Shown: piece after piece, positions 38,115 to 49,101 of the stretch
How positions within the stretch are numbered: position 1 is the stretch's first letter
How the letters are laid out: each line of letters opens with the position of its first letter
Source: Blastomyces gilchristii SLH14081
Taxonomy: Eukaryota; Ascomycota; Eurotiomycetes; Onygenales; Ajellomycetaceae
Assembly: GCF_000003855.2 (NCBI RefSeq)
Contig: NW_003101676.1
Span: 577,531 to 641,530 of the forward strand
Reading direction: 5' to 3'
Length of the DNA: 64,000 bases
Program-made: the position numbers and the translations under genes
The notes under the pieces: generated by a model
Database searches by the model: none
What the model saw: only the letters and a program-made list of their open reading frames with translations
Told to the model about the DNA's origin: nothing

Positions 38115-39611
38115 TAATGAGAAAGAACTAAGTCTAACCCTTTTGAATAAAGAGATTAAACCCAGTTTGAATGTCAAATGGCTAGAAGTATGATTAAACT
38201 CCAAGTTGATTTTTAAATATCATATGCAACAAAGAATCATCAAGGCAGAGAGACTACTGAATAGTATAATCAGACTATCAAACACTGAGAGAGGTCTATC
38301 CTTTCAGGCTATGAGACAGTTATACATAGCCTGTATTATCTCAGTAGCTGATTATGAAGTTCAAGTTTGAGAGAATAATCAAGGTAATTTCACTGAACTC
38401 TTTCAAAGTGTATAAAACAGAGCTTTGAGAAGAATTCTGAGAGCATTCCAATCATCTTCTATTAAAGCAATGGAAATTGAAGATTCAATTCCACCTTCTA
38501 CTATTCAATTTGAAAAAGCCTGTATGAACTATGCTCTGAGAGTCATGAAGATGAGCTCAAATCATATAATCAGAGAAAGAGTTTCTTCTTCATTTTCATC
38601 AGTTAACTCAGAAAATGAACTGGATTGAAATAGATTTCTTGATTGAAATGAGAATAATGCTTTAAAGAAATTATCCTCTCAACTTTATAGACTATGTTCA
38701 CTTACTAAAAATCAAGTTTCTTCATTAAATGTTGAGAACATTGATCATGAGAAGATATCTCTCTGAAGAGAAAAAAGCTGAAATCTCTCATAGACTTACA
38801 AATAAGTGAACTATCTAAAGAGAGAGAATATAAACAGTATTTAAAGAAGATCTCTACAATCAATATAAAAAACTCTATTCTGGTTTACTCAGATGGCTCA
38901 AAAAATGAGAATTTAAATAAATTAGGCGCAGACATTGCTTATACTGAAGATAATATCAATTTTATCTCAGATTTCTGAAATTTAGGCTGTGAATCTGAAG
39001 TCTTTAATACTGAACTATTTATAATAGTGAAAGCTTTCAAACTCATTGAAATAAAATCTCATAAAAGAGAAAATACTTTGAAAGAGGTATGAATATTCTC
39101 TGATAGTTAAGCTGCTTTAAAAAAACTTAGAAATAGTCAGATTCATAATGATCAAATGAATCTTGAACTGATTTTAAACTCTGTTTTGAAAATTCAAAAG
39201 AGATGAATATTAAAACTGATAATTCATCTGCACTGAGTTCCTGCTCATATGAATATTCATGACAATGAATTGGCTGATTCAGCTGCAAAAAAAGAGTTCA
39301 GAATTAAGCAGATCTATTCAAAAAACAGTGTTCTGATCTTTCATAGAGAGAAAGATAAAAGAATCTTGTTTAAATAAGTAAAATAAAAGCTGGCAGGAAC
39401 AAAAGAAGAGTATACATTATTCAAGATTTGAGACAAAACCAAAGTGAAAATCTTGTTCAATTAAATGTAAAAAGAAAATATTCTCATCTATAATTCAGCT
39501 GAAACTAGGACATGATTATTTCAAATCCTATATACAAAGATTTGATGATAGATTTAATTCAACAGAGTGCTCATTCTGCAATGCAAATGAAAATCCTGAG
39601 TATATTGTAAT
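38115..39611 (+). pseudogene. LINE ORF2 fragment L4 (RT thumb to RNase H)
   Basis: Matches L5 about 53012-54512. It retains TGG at 38179-38181, where L5 has TGA, which shows that TGA derives from Trp. RNase H motifs are visible: YSDGSKNEN near 38891, and the DSQAAL site altered to DS-stop-AAL. It is 5' truncated against RLG-2 and cut at its 3' end by a MITE. Open segment 38425-38628. Confidence 0.8.
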
Positions 39612-40117
39612 TAGACTGACCGTGTGACCGTGTCTGGGACCAGGACCAGATTTTTTGATAGTCTCATTACCAATTCAACTGATCCCATTACACAGTTTTA
39701 ACATTAGATAGTAGTCTCATACTGTCTCAGTAAAACTTACTGTCTACTCTTATCACATTTTTCAAATGAGATCATGATTTTCACTTCTCAATTTAAATTA
39801 TTTTTATTGCTTTAAATGACTTTAAATCTCATTTGAGTGTTATCAAAAAGTGTTACTTTTTAAAAAATTAAAAATAGTCTAAAAAAAACCTTAAAATGTC
39901 TAAAAATAGTAACTTTATACCAAGAATGGAACTAAATGAGACCAAATGAGACCACTTTCTCATTTTTTTCAAGTCATGATTTCATTTTAAGATCTGATAT
40001 ATAGTCACTTTACATGTTTTTTTAATAGCCAGTCCCAGTGGGATTCACACCAAGAAATGTATGGGACCAGACCAAATGAGACTAAATGTGAAATTCATAG
40101 TCCCAGCGGCCAGTCTA
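39612..40117 (-). mobile_element. hAT-type MITE, copy 3, at a recombinant junction
   Basis: Full-length 506 bp, reverse orientation, but the flanks differ: ATTGTAAT (LINE) on the left, ATAAGAAC (Gypsy E4) on the right. There is no target duplication, unlike three other copies, so it probably marks an exchange between two MITE copies. Confidence 0.85.
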
Positions 40118-40594
40118 ATAAGAACTAACATCTCAGAATACTTAATTAATGACAATAATACTCTGCAATTTCATGAATAATACTGAGTCTCTTATTCTGA
40201 ATCTTCACACATCTGAATAATATAAGAGATACATGATTTATATATAACTGACTATTCAGATTATGAATAACTGTATTAAATAATCTCTCAAGAATTCTAC
40301 TAATCTGAGATATTAAACAGTATCAGACATTTTATCTGAAACTGTAACTATTATTTCTCTATCACTTTATAAAAGAATTGTAGATAAGACCTGCTGAAAT
40401 CACTTAATATCTCTAATAGAATCTGATAAGATGTAGTAATTAACTTTACTATTAATCTCTCTGAGAGTAAGTGTTATAGAAATATTCTGATTATTATTAA
40501 CTGACTGAGTAAAGATGTAATATTAGAATCTTGAAATAAGATAAATACTGAACAAGTTGCTGAAGTCTTTCTACAGAGCTCATTCTATTGAATA
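40118..40594 (+). pseudogene. RLG-1 fragment E4, part 1 (integrase)
   Basis: Matches E2 at about 15647-16120 and E3 at about 44640-45110: the integrase N-terminal and core region. It starts at the MITE and is interrupted at GAATA (40590-40594) by the complete element E3. Confidence 0.8.
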
Positions 40595-40914
40595 TGTGGC
40601 GGGCTGCGCCCGATCAATCATATAGACTATTCCGTTACACTTCACAGATTCCTACCACTTCAATTCTCAGTCGCCGATCCTCAGCTGAAAATCTATGAAA
40701 TTTCTATTCTTCCGCCCCGAAGCTTCACTAGATACAAAAACCTCTATTCTTCTATCTCAAAGTTCCACTGCATACATCACTATGTACATGTATAAATATT
40801 CACTCTAATCACTGATTCTCACACTTTCTCTTTCTTTTCTTCTCTAATGTTTTTTATTTTGTTATATAAGACCTATAAATATTATACTGATCTATTCAGC
40901 ATAGGCCTCTTACA
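40595..40914 (+). repeat. E3 5' LTR
   Basis: 320 bp. The outer end is spared (TGTGGCGGGCTGCGCCCG) and the inner end mutated (TTCAGCATAGG). Confidence 0.9.
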
Positions 40915-41216
40915 CTTGAAAAACATTCATCATCTTCTTATTAGAAATGATTACTTACTGAGATATCTGAATGTGTAATAACATATAAGAAATAGAGAAA
41001 CAGTCAAACAGTTAAGCAGATACTGAGTTCTCAGATAAAAGCTTACTTCTCAGTCACTCTGACTCTGTAACAAGATCTTATGAAGAGAGTAAGATCTTAT
41101 AAAGAGAATGTTAGTGAAAGATCTGAGAGTTCTAATATCACAGATATATGAGATATTCATATAATTATACTTCTTTCAATTATACAGATATCACACATTC
41201 AACAATTAATATAAGC

Positions 41217-42330
41217 ATGTCTAATGATAATATGAGAGAACTCTCAAACATAAGTATAGATATAATATCACAGTAGCTCTGAGTAATGTTAAAATTACAA
41301 CAGTAATAGATAGCTGATATACATACAACTCAATAACTTCAATACAAGAAAATTTAATAATTAATTCAATAAGAAACTCATGCAATTTCAATATTTACAG
41401 AATTAAATACAAGAGTGCTGAAAGAACACTTAGATACTTCTGTATATTTTAATACTTTCAATCTCACTCTCTACTCATCATGAAGAATGAAAATACTCAT
41501 GAAACTGAGTGTAGATCAAGATGTCATTAGTTCACTAATTAATCAAGATTAATATATTAATGAATAATTGAAGAATTATGTGAAACAGAAGTTTCATTCA
41601 TGAATGAAAGCATGTGAATCAGTATTATAAATATCTGATAATATTACCAAACATCTTGATATTCTGTTCTGAGATACTGTTATATAACAGAAAGTATTAA
41701 ATTGATTATAGAGTATCTGACAGAGAAATACTTCTCTCATAATATTCATCTCTGACTTTAATACCAAGATCTTAGAAGCAGGTGATCAATCTTGAAAGAA
41801 TTGAATAAATATTAGTATGCTTAAGAAGATACTAACTTTTGAACTCTTACAAACTCTCATAAGTATAAACAAAGACTTAACTTATAAAGACTTCTGCACA
41901 CAGCTCTGAACATTGAATAACTGTCTTATCAAGCTTAAGAGTATATAAAACAGTGATAGAAGATATTTCACTTACACATCTGTGCTGAGAAATAACTCAG
42001 CTACTTATATACCTGTACTGAGAAATAATAACAATAATACAGATGCTATGAACTGAGTAGACTTAAATATCTATATATAAGCAAGAGTCTTCATCATCTA
42101 AACAGGCTTCTGAGTCTTTGAGATCACTCTCAAAGAAGTTACTGATTCATATTAATAAGAAGTGTACATTAACTATAACTGATCAGAGTATATTACTTTC
42201 AACTGTTAATCAGCCTATATATCTTCTCACTTAAAGAATGAATCAGCATCTGTCTGCATTAATCATGTTATATTAGAGAAGGACTCAGAAGATAACTATG
42301 AGAATATCTCAATGAAACAGGGAAAAGATT
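41217..42330 (+). pseudogene. E3 gag
   Basis: Met at 41217 (MSNDNMREL), as in E2. The zinc-knuckle region starts at 42165 and reads Y-I-N-Y...Y...C: three of four ligands lost, each by a single G-to-A or C-to-T change. Stops are frequent. Confidence 0.65.
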
Positions 42331-42379
42331 AACTTCTATTCAAATTCACAAGCAGAAGCTTGAAGAGGTCAGATAATAA

Positions 42380-45300
42380 TAATTTGAAGAGAAAATAACA
42401 ATAAATGTAATTCTTATATCTACTGTGATAGATAATATGTATAATATGAAAGTCATGATAGACAGTGATCTATGTCATTATATAATAATTAAATCTTCAA
42501 TTATAAGATATTATAATCTTCAGTGTATCTTCTTATCAAGACTCTGACTTCTCACAGAATTTAATGATTTAAAAGACATTCACACTTATTACATGATAAA
42601 CCTAAATATAGATGTCAGAGAATATTAATATGAAGATGTCTATATATACAAAGTTAATAATCTTGACTATAATCTTATACTAGAACTTGTCTGACTATCT
42701 GAATAAGACATCTTATTAAATACTTAAAACAGAATCTTAATATTCTCTAACAATGATAGAATTCACAAAGATAATATTTATAAGACTATGAATCTTACAC
42801 AGATCTCTGTCAATGCTTATAAAATACTCTGAAAAAGAAGTTATTATTAAAATCACTGACAGAGTCACTAATAAAGTCACTGATAGTAAGATTATATATC
42901 AATCTATTTCATCAGTCTGACTGATATTAAGAAAGCTCTAGAAAACTTATCTCATACTATAATAACACATTCTCACACAAAACTGTCTTAATAATATCAT
43001 GAATATCTAGATATCTTCTGGTAAGATAATATTATAAATATATCTTCTTTACAAGACTCAGAAGTAAATCACAGTATTAAGTTAGATAAGAAGAATGATA
43101 AGAACTCTGAGTTATTATGAAACTCTCTTTATAATATATCTTGAGATGAACTTCTTCTTCTTTAGAAGACACTCAATAATCTGTTGAATAAGAAATTCAT
43201 ATATATTAATAACTCTTCTACTGCAGCTTCTATTCTCTTTGTAAAGAAGCTAGATAAAGAACTTGAATTCTGTGTGAACTATCAAGATCTGAATAGATTG
43301 ATAAAGAAAGATTATTATCTCTTATCTCTTATCAATGAAACTCTAGTATATATCAGATGAGCTTAATAATTTATAAAACTAGATATTATCACTGTGTTTT
43401 ATAAAATTTGTATCACTGAAGAAGATGAATAACTTACAGTATTTCAAACATGTTATAGTCTCTTTAAATAAGTAGTCACACTCTTTGAACTGGCTAATAC
43501 TCTCAGTATATTTCAGAAGTATATTAACTGAGTACTCTGAGATTTTCTTAATAAGTTTATATCTATATATCTAGATGACATTCTCATCTTCACTGATGAA
43601 TTTAGAAAAGAATATCAAGAATATATACAGAAAATATTACAACAATTATAAGAGATAGAACTATTAATAGATATTGATAAGTATGATTTCAAAGTCAAGA
43701 GTATAAAATATCTAGACTTTATCATAGAAGCTGATAAGAGAATTCAAATAAATTCTGAGAAAGTCTCTGCTATTCTCAAGTAAGAGACTTTATATACTGT
43801 GAAAGATATACAAAGCTTCATTGAATTCACTAACTTCTATCAGTAATTTATATAAAACTTCTCAGATATTATGAGATTACTTACAGAACTCACTAAAAAA
43901 GACTCAGTATTTCAATAATCAGCAGACACTGAAGCTGTATTTATATAGATAAAAAAGATGTTCATTGATATCTTTCTACTGATAATATTCAATTCTGATC
44001 ATAAGATAGTTATTGAAGCTGATTTCTCTGACTATATCACAGAAGAAGTTATATTATAATATGATAATAAAGATATTTTACAATTATATATTTTCATATC
44101 TAAGAAACTGAGTCTCACTGAATACAACTATGAGATCTATGATAAGAAACTTCTCACAATTATATACTATCTAGAAGAATGAGACTCTGAACTCTAAAGT
44201 GTCTCTGAATTTGAGATAATCACAGATTATAAGAATCTCAAGTACTTTATAACTATCTATAAACTCACTGAATAATAGATATAATAATCTGAGTTCTTAA
44301 GCTGCTTTTATTTTATAATACACTACTGTTCTGACAGTCAGAACTTGATAACAGATACTCTCTTATAATAAGAGTAAGATATATCATCTGATGTAACAGA
44401 TACTTGTAGAATGAACTGAGAGTATCAGCTCTTGAATTCAAAGATACTAGTTAATCAAGATAAAACAGCTCATAGCACTATACATAATTCTTCAATTAAA
44501 ACTATCACTGATATCTTAACTTCTTCTGAATTCATATTAGATGAACTATGATATATAGCAGCTTAAACTGATGAACTTCTTTAAGTACTCACTGAAGCAG
44601 TATAATAAGAAGTACTCTGATTTCTCTCAGAACTATGTATAAGAATCAACATCTCAGAATATTCAATTAATGATAATAATACTCTATAATTTTATGAATA
44701 ATACTGAGTCTCTTACTCTGAACTCTTATATATCTGAATAATGTAAGAGATGTATGACTCTTGTATGATTAGCTATTCAGATTATAAATAACTATATTAA
44801 ATAATCTCTTAAGAGTTCTACTGATCTGAGATATTAAACAGTATTAGATATTTTTTTTAAAACTATAACTATTATTTCTCTATTATCTTGTGAAAGAACT
44901 GTAGAAAAGACCTGCTGAAACTGCTTAATATTTCTAATGAAATCTGATAAGATATGATAATTGACTTTACTATTAATTTCTCTGAGAGTAAGAATTATAG
45001 AAATATTCTGATCATTGTGAACTGATTAAGTAAGAGTGTAATATTGAAATCTTATAATAAGATAAATACTGAACAAGTTACTGAAGCTTTTCTAAGAAGT
45101 CTATTCTATTAAATATATGAATTACTGAGATCTATAGTATCAGATCAGAGCTATTAATTCATAAGCACTGTCTAAATAAGAATCTGTTAAGTTCTTGAGA
45201 TTATATACTGTTTATTAACTGTCTATCATTCTGAGACTAATAATATATCAGAATAGATAATTCAGACTGTAAAGAATTATCTTTATAAGTTCTGTAATTA

Positions 45301-46023
45301 CTTATAAGATAATTAATATGATCTTCTTCTATATACTGAAGTCACTATTAATGACTGAGATACTGTTTTAACAGATGTAAGTCTGTTCTTTTTCATATAT
45401 AAATATTATATGAAAGTACTGAATCTTCTAGAGACTATACATTTTATATCAAATTCTTGCAGTTTAATTCAGATTATTAATAATATAGTAATAAAACTCT
45501 GAAACACTCATGATTGAGCAGAAGTCTTTATAATAAATATTAAATAGAATTAAGAAAATCAAATCAATGTTCACTGAGATCTTATCAAGTAATATAAGAT
45601 AGAAGATCTGATATAATTAAATCTTAAGAATATACAAATCACATACTTATCTCATACACTGAATTATCATTATATAAAGTATAAAGTAATAGAAGTTCTA
45701 GACAGTTATAACTATTATCTTAACATATTATCAGAGATTCATGATATCTTTTATACAAGCTTTCTCTGTCATGCTATCACTGATCTGTTCTCTTCTCAAC
45801 TGACTTTCAACTGACAGCTGTCAGAGATCATAGAAGAAGATAATGAACTTAAATGAGAGATTGAAGATATTTTTAATAAGAGATCTCACAGTCATAGCTG
45901 ATAATATCTTATGAAATGAGTCAGCTATAATTATCTGATCTGAACTCTGTGTTCTATATTATCTAAGATCACAGCTCTTGACTGATGCGAGCTACATAGA
46001 ATTAAGAAAGAGAGAGAGACTAA
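42380..46023 (+). pseudogene. E3 pol
   Basis: Protease VMIDSD near 42463-42477 (active site D-S-G altered to D-S-D), RT box YLDD intact at about 43569-43580, RNase H near 44010-44180 (EADFSDYITEE, NYEIYDK), integrase 44700-45330 and a chromodomain-like tail near 45850-45960. The E2 SINE target is unoccupied here at about 45627-45639. Non-functional. Confidence 0.75.
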
Positions 46024-46343
46024 TGTAACAGACTGTACCTGATCAATTATATAGACTATTCTGTTACACTTCACAGATTTCTATCACTTCAATTCTCAGT
46101 CACTAATTCTTAGCTAAAAATCTATGAAATTTCTATTCTTCTGCTCTGAAGCTTCATTATGTACAAAAACCCCTATTCTTTTACCTCAAAGTTTCACTGT
46201 GTACATCACTACATACACATATAAATATTCACTCTGATTACTGATTTTCACACTTTCTCTTTCTTTCCTTCTCTAATGTTTTTCACTTGGTTATATAAGA
46301 TCTATAAATATTATACCGATCTATTCGGCGTAGACCTCTTACA
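46024..46343 (+). repeat. E3 3' LTR
   Basis: 320 bp. The inner (left) end is mutated (TGTAACAGACTGTACC); the outer (right) end is spared (TACCGATCTATTCGGCGTAG). Confidence 0.9.
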
Positions 46344-46664
46344 GAATATATAAATTACTAAGATCTATAGTATTAGATCAGAGCTGTTAATTTATAAGCA
46401 CTCTTTGAATAAGAATCTGTCAAGTTTTCAAGATTATACACTATCTGTCAACTGCTTATCACTCTGAGACTGATAATATATCAGAATAAATAATTCAGAC
46501 TGTAAAGAATTATCTTTCTAAGTTCTGTAATTACTTATAAGATGATTGACATAATCTTCTTCTATACACAGAGGTTATTATTAATGATCAAAATGCTATT
46601 TTAACAGATGTAAGCTCATTCTTTCTTACACTCAGTTATCATATAAAGATGTTAAATCTTCTAC
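46344..46664 (+). pseudogene. RLG-1 fragment E4, part 2 (integrase)
   Basis: Continues E4 after E3, matching E2 at about 16115-16430. It ends inside integrase at AAATCTTCTA, where the unknown tandem unit begins. Confidence 0.75.
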
Positions 46665-47422
46665 AAAGCATAATTACAAACCGCTCCACCACGAACTCGC
46701 TCAATTTTTCAAATAAAAACCCGGCGATAGATTCATCAAAAAGTCCTCGATCATACAAGCATTTTGACCCCATCGCTGACTACATACCCCGTGTGATGAT
46801 GGAGTTATCCAGTCAAATATGAACCAGATGTTGTTTGAAACTTCTGTGCGGGATTATTCCCTGTTCTCCTCTATCACACCACAACCCTGGGCCAAATTGC
46901 CATACAAATTGTAAGGTGAAGAGACCTAGTCATATACATCAATCTTCTTGATTTTGAAAGATCTCTGATCTATAATTGTGAAGATATCTGAGAAGCAATC
47001 TCTGTGAAAACTCTGTCTATCTTTGATGTTTTAAAACATCAACACTAAGTCTCACTCTCATACCACTCTTCTCAATCTGGCTCATTTCTGACAGAAAAAT
47101 ACTAAAAGATATCTCAGTAATAATATCAAGCATATAATCAACAGATATCTGAAGTGCAATCTTTATGAAAACTCTGTCTGTCTTTGATGTATCAAGACAT
47201 TAATATCAAGTCTCACTCTTTTACTGCCTCTCTCAATCTAGCTCATCCCTGGCAGAATAATACAAAAAGATATCTTGACGACAGTATTTAATACATCATC
47301 AGCGGACAATGACATGACAACAACTATAAAATCAGTATATCTCAAGGTCTGACTGAGTCTTTGATCCCTGCACAGTGTGATATATTAAATCTAGTTTTAA
47401 TACCTTAATATTCAATAGATTC
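46665..47422. repeat. Unknown ~750-bp unit T, copy 1 (mutated)
   Basis: Shares its whole length with 47435-48166 but has many C-to-T and G-to-A changes. It contains two internal copies of a ~150-bp repeat (around 46990-47135 and 47150-47290). It ends ATTCAATAGATTC (47410-47422). No recognisable protein; nature unknown. Confidence 0.75.
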
Positions 47423-47434
47423 CAACAGTAGCCG

Positions 47435-48166
47435 TACAACCGCTCCACCACGAACTCGCTCAATTTTTCGAATAAGAACCCGCCGATAGATCCATCGAAA
47501 AGCCCTCGATCATACGAGCATTCTGACCCCATCGCCGACCGCATACCCTGTGTGGTGGTGGAGTTATCCAGCCAAACGTGAACCGGACGTTGTTCGAAAC
47601 TCCTGTGTGGGAGTATCCCCCGTTCTCCCCTACCACACCACAACCCCGGGCCAAAGTGCCATACAAATTGTAAGGTGAAGAGACCTAGCCATATGCACCA
47701 ATCTTCTCGATTTTGGAAGATCCCCGATCTGTAGTTGTGGAGATATCTGAGGAGCGACCTCCGCGAAAACCCTGTCCATCTTTGATGTTCCAAAACACCA
47801 ACGCCAAGTCCCACCGTTGTACCGCCCTTCCTAATCTGGCCCATCCCCGGCAGAAAAATACAAAAAGATACCTCGGCGATAATATCAAGCACATAACCAA
47901 CGGCCACTTCTGAAGTGCAACCTCCGCGGTCTGTCTTCAGTGTATCTGGACATCAACGCCAAGTCTCACCCTCGTACCACCTCTCTCAATCTGGCCCATC
48001 CCCGACAGAAAAGTACAAAAAGATACCTCAGCAACTGTACTCAATACATAATCGGCAGACATGACAACTATAAAATCAGTATATCCCAAGGTCTGACTGA
48101 GCCTTTGATCCCTGCACAGTGAGATATATTAAATCTAGTTTTAATACCTCAATATTCAATAGATTC
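47435..48166. repeat. Unknown ~740-bp unit T, copy 2 (unmutated)
   Basis: GC-balanced and CpG-rich, in sharp contrast to its neighbours. It has two internal ~150-bp repeats (about 47754-47910 and 47914-48060) sharing CCAACGCCAAGTC/ATCAACGCCAAGTC and CTGGCCCATCCCCG. A minus-strand frame (47332-47907, 191 codons) and plus-strand frames (47713-47913, 47940-48122) are open, but neither resembles a protein I know and both may be chance. It ends ATTCAATAGATTC (48154-48166), where LINE L5 begins. It could be LINE 5' monomers, a satellite, or a captured gene fragment. Confidence 0.7.
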
Positions 48167-48439
48167 TGCAAGAGATTGAGAACAGCAACACTAGGTTTCT
48201 ATTGAATTTGAGAATTAACTCTATATTGATATAATCATTGACAAAGTCTTCTATTTTAAGATATAAATAACCAGTTCCTCTACATCCCGCTGACAATATT
48301 TATATTATCATATAGAAACAGACTTATATTCTCTATAATATCAAGACTCTGAAGAGAGAAAGTCTTGATAGAGGGTATACAGTAGTGCATATCTTAGCAG
48401 TTTCTATCTCATTCTTCTGCAGCAGTTAATGCAAAAAAA

Positions 48440-48910
48440 AGATTTTAGAAATAGTTTTTTACTTCTCTTAAAAAAGTAAGGTGTTTTTCTCTGGGTTTTA
48501 CACAATATTCTTACAAAGAATTAAAAACAGAGTTGTTTTCTGTCATAATTTCATATTCTTTTAAGTAAGAATTACTTTTTCAGTGGCTGAAGAGCTTTCA
48601 TTAATACTTAATTCTTTTTTACACTCTTTATTAACTGATTTGAGTTGCACACCTGTTGTGTGAGAAGAATTGAATAATTTAGAATAAAATTGAATAGTTT
48701 TAATCAATTTCTCTTCAAAAAATTGATTTATTTTTTGTCAGTTTTTCTCTCAAAAACTGTCATATTATCTGATTTACTATCAATTGATATCATACTTTTC
48801 CTCATTGTATCCCAAGAAAGAGATTGTAAAGATTTTATTGATTTATCTTAAAAATCAATTTTAGTTTATTAGATTCTCTTCAAAAATCTAACCTAGTTAC
48901 TGAACTAGTG
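48440..48910 (+). other. Hairpin array in LINE 5' UTR
   Basis: Successive AU-rich stem-loops: 48459-48479 (TTACTT/AAGTAA), 48507-48521, 48555-48572, 48702-48728 (9-bp stem, loop CTCTTCAAA), 48739-48759, 48837-48859, 48869-48891 (7-bp stem, the same loop CTCTTCAAA) and 48893-48908. The stems differ but loops repeat a CTCTT-A-rich theme. Several persist in L6 (56284-56360). It may be an RNA structure used in translation or packaging; that role is inference. Confidence 0.5.
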
Positions 48911-48963
48911 TGAAAAAAATCAGGTGTTTTATACACAAAAGTCTGTGATTCTTCTTTTGAAAT

Positions 48964-49093
48964 AGTCTGACCAACTTTTCAATTGAAAACAGACTTAGAA
49001 ACCTCTTAATTGAAACAGTCTGATCAACTTTTCAATTCAAAAAGAGTTTAATAAATATCTCAATTGAATTAGTCTGACCAACTTTTCATTGAG
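48964..49093 (+). repeat. LINE 5' UTR ~52-bp direct repeats
   Basis: Three copies of AGTCTGACCAACTTTTCA-like sequence at about 48964, 49016 and 49070, ending just before the ORF1 start. L6 has two (about 56412 and 56465). They may act as promoter or RNA elements. Confidence 0.6.
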
Positions 49094-49101
49094 TAAGAAC
49101 A

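Larger units (their letters stand above)
40595..46343 (+). mobile_element. Complete RLG-1 Gypsy element E3
   Basis: 5749 bp, LTRs 40595-40914 and 46024-46343 (320 bp each), 5-bp duplication GAATA at 40590-40594 and 46344-46348. It inserted into another member of its own family (E4). It is more mutated than E2: both Cys and the His of the gag zinc knuckle examined at 42165 onward have become Tyr. Confidence 0.9.

Noticed and set aside
47332..47907. 191-codon minus-strand frame as a real host gene
   Set aside because: It spans the border of the two tandem units, starts inside an internal repeat, has open frames on the opposite strand as well, and resembles no protein I know. Left as unknown repeat.
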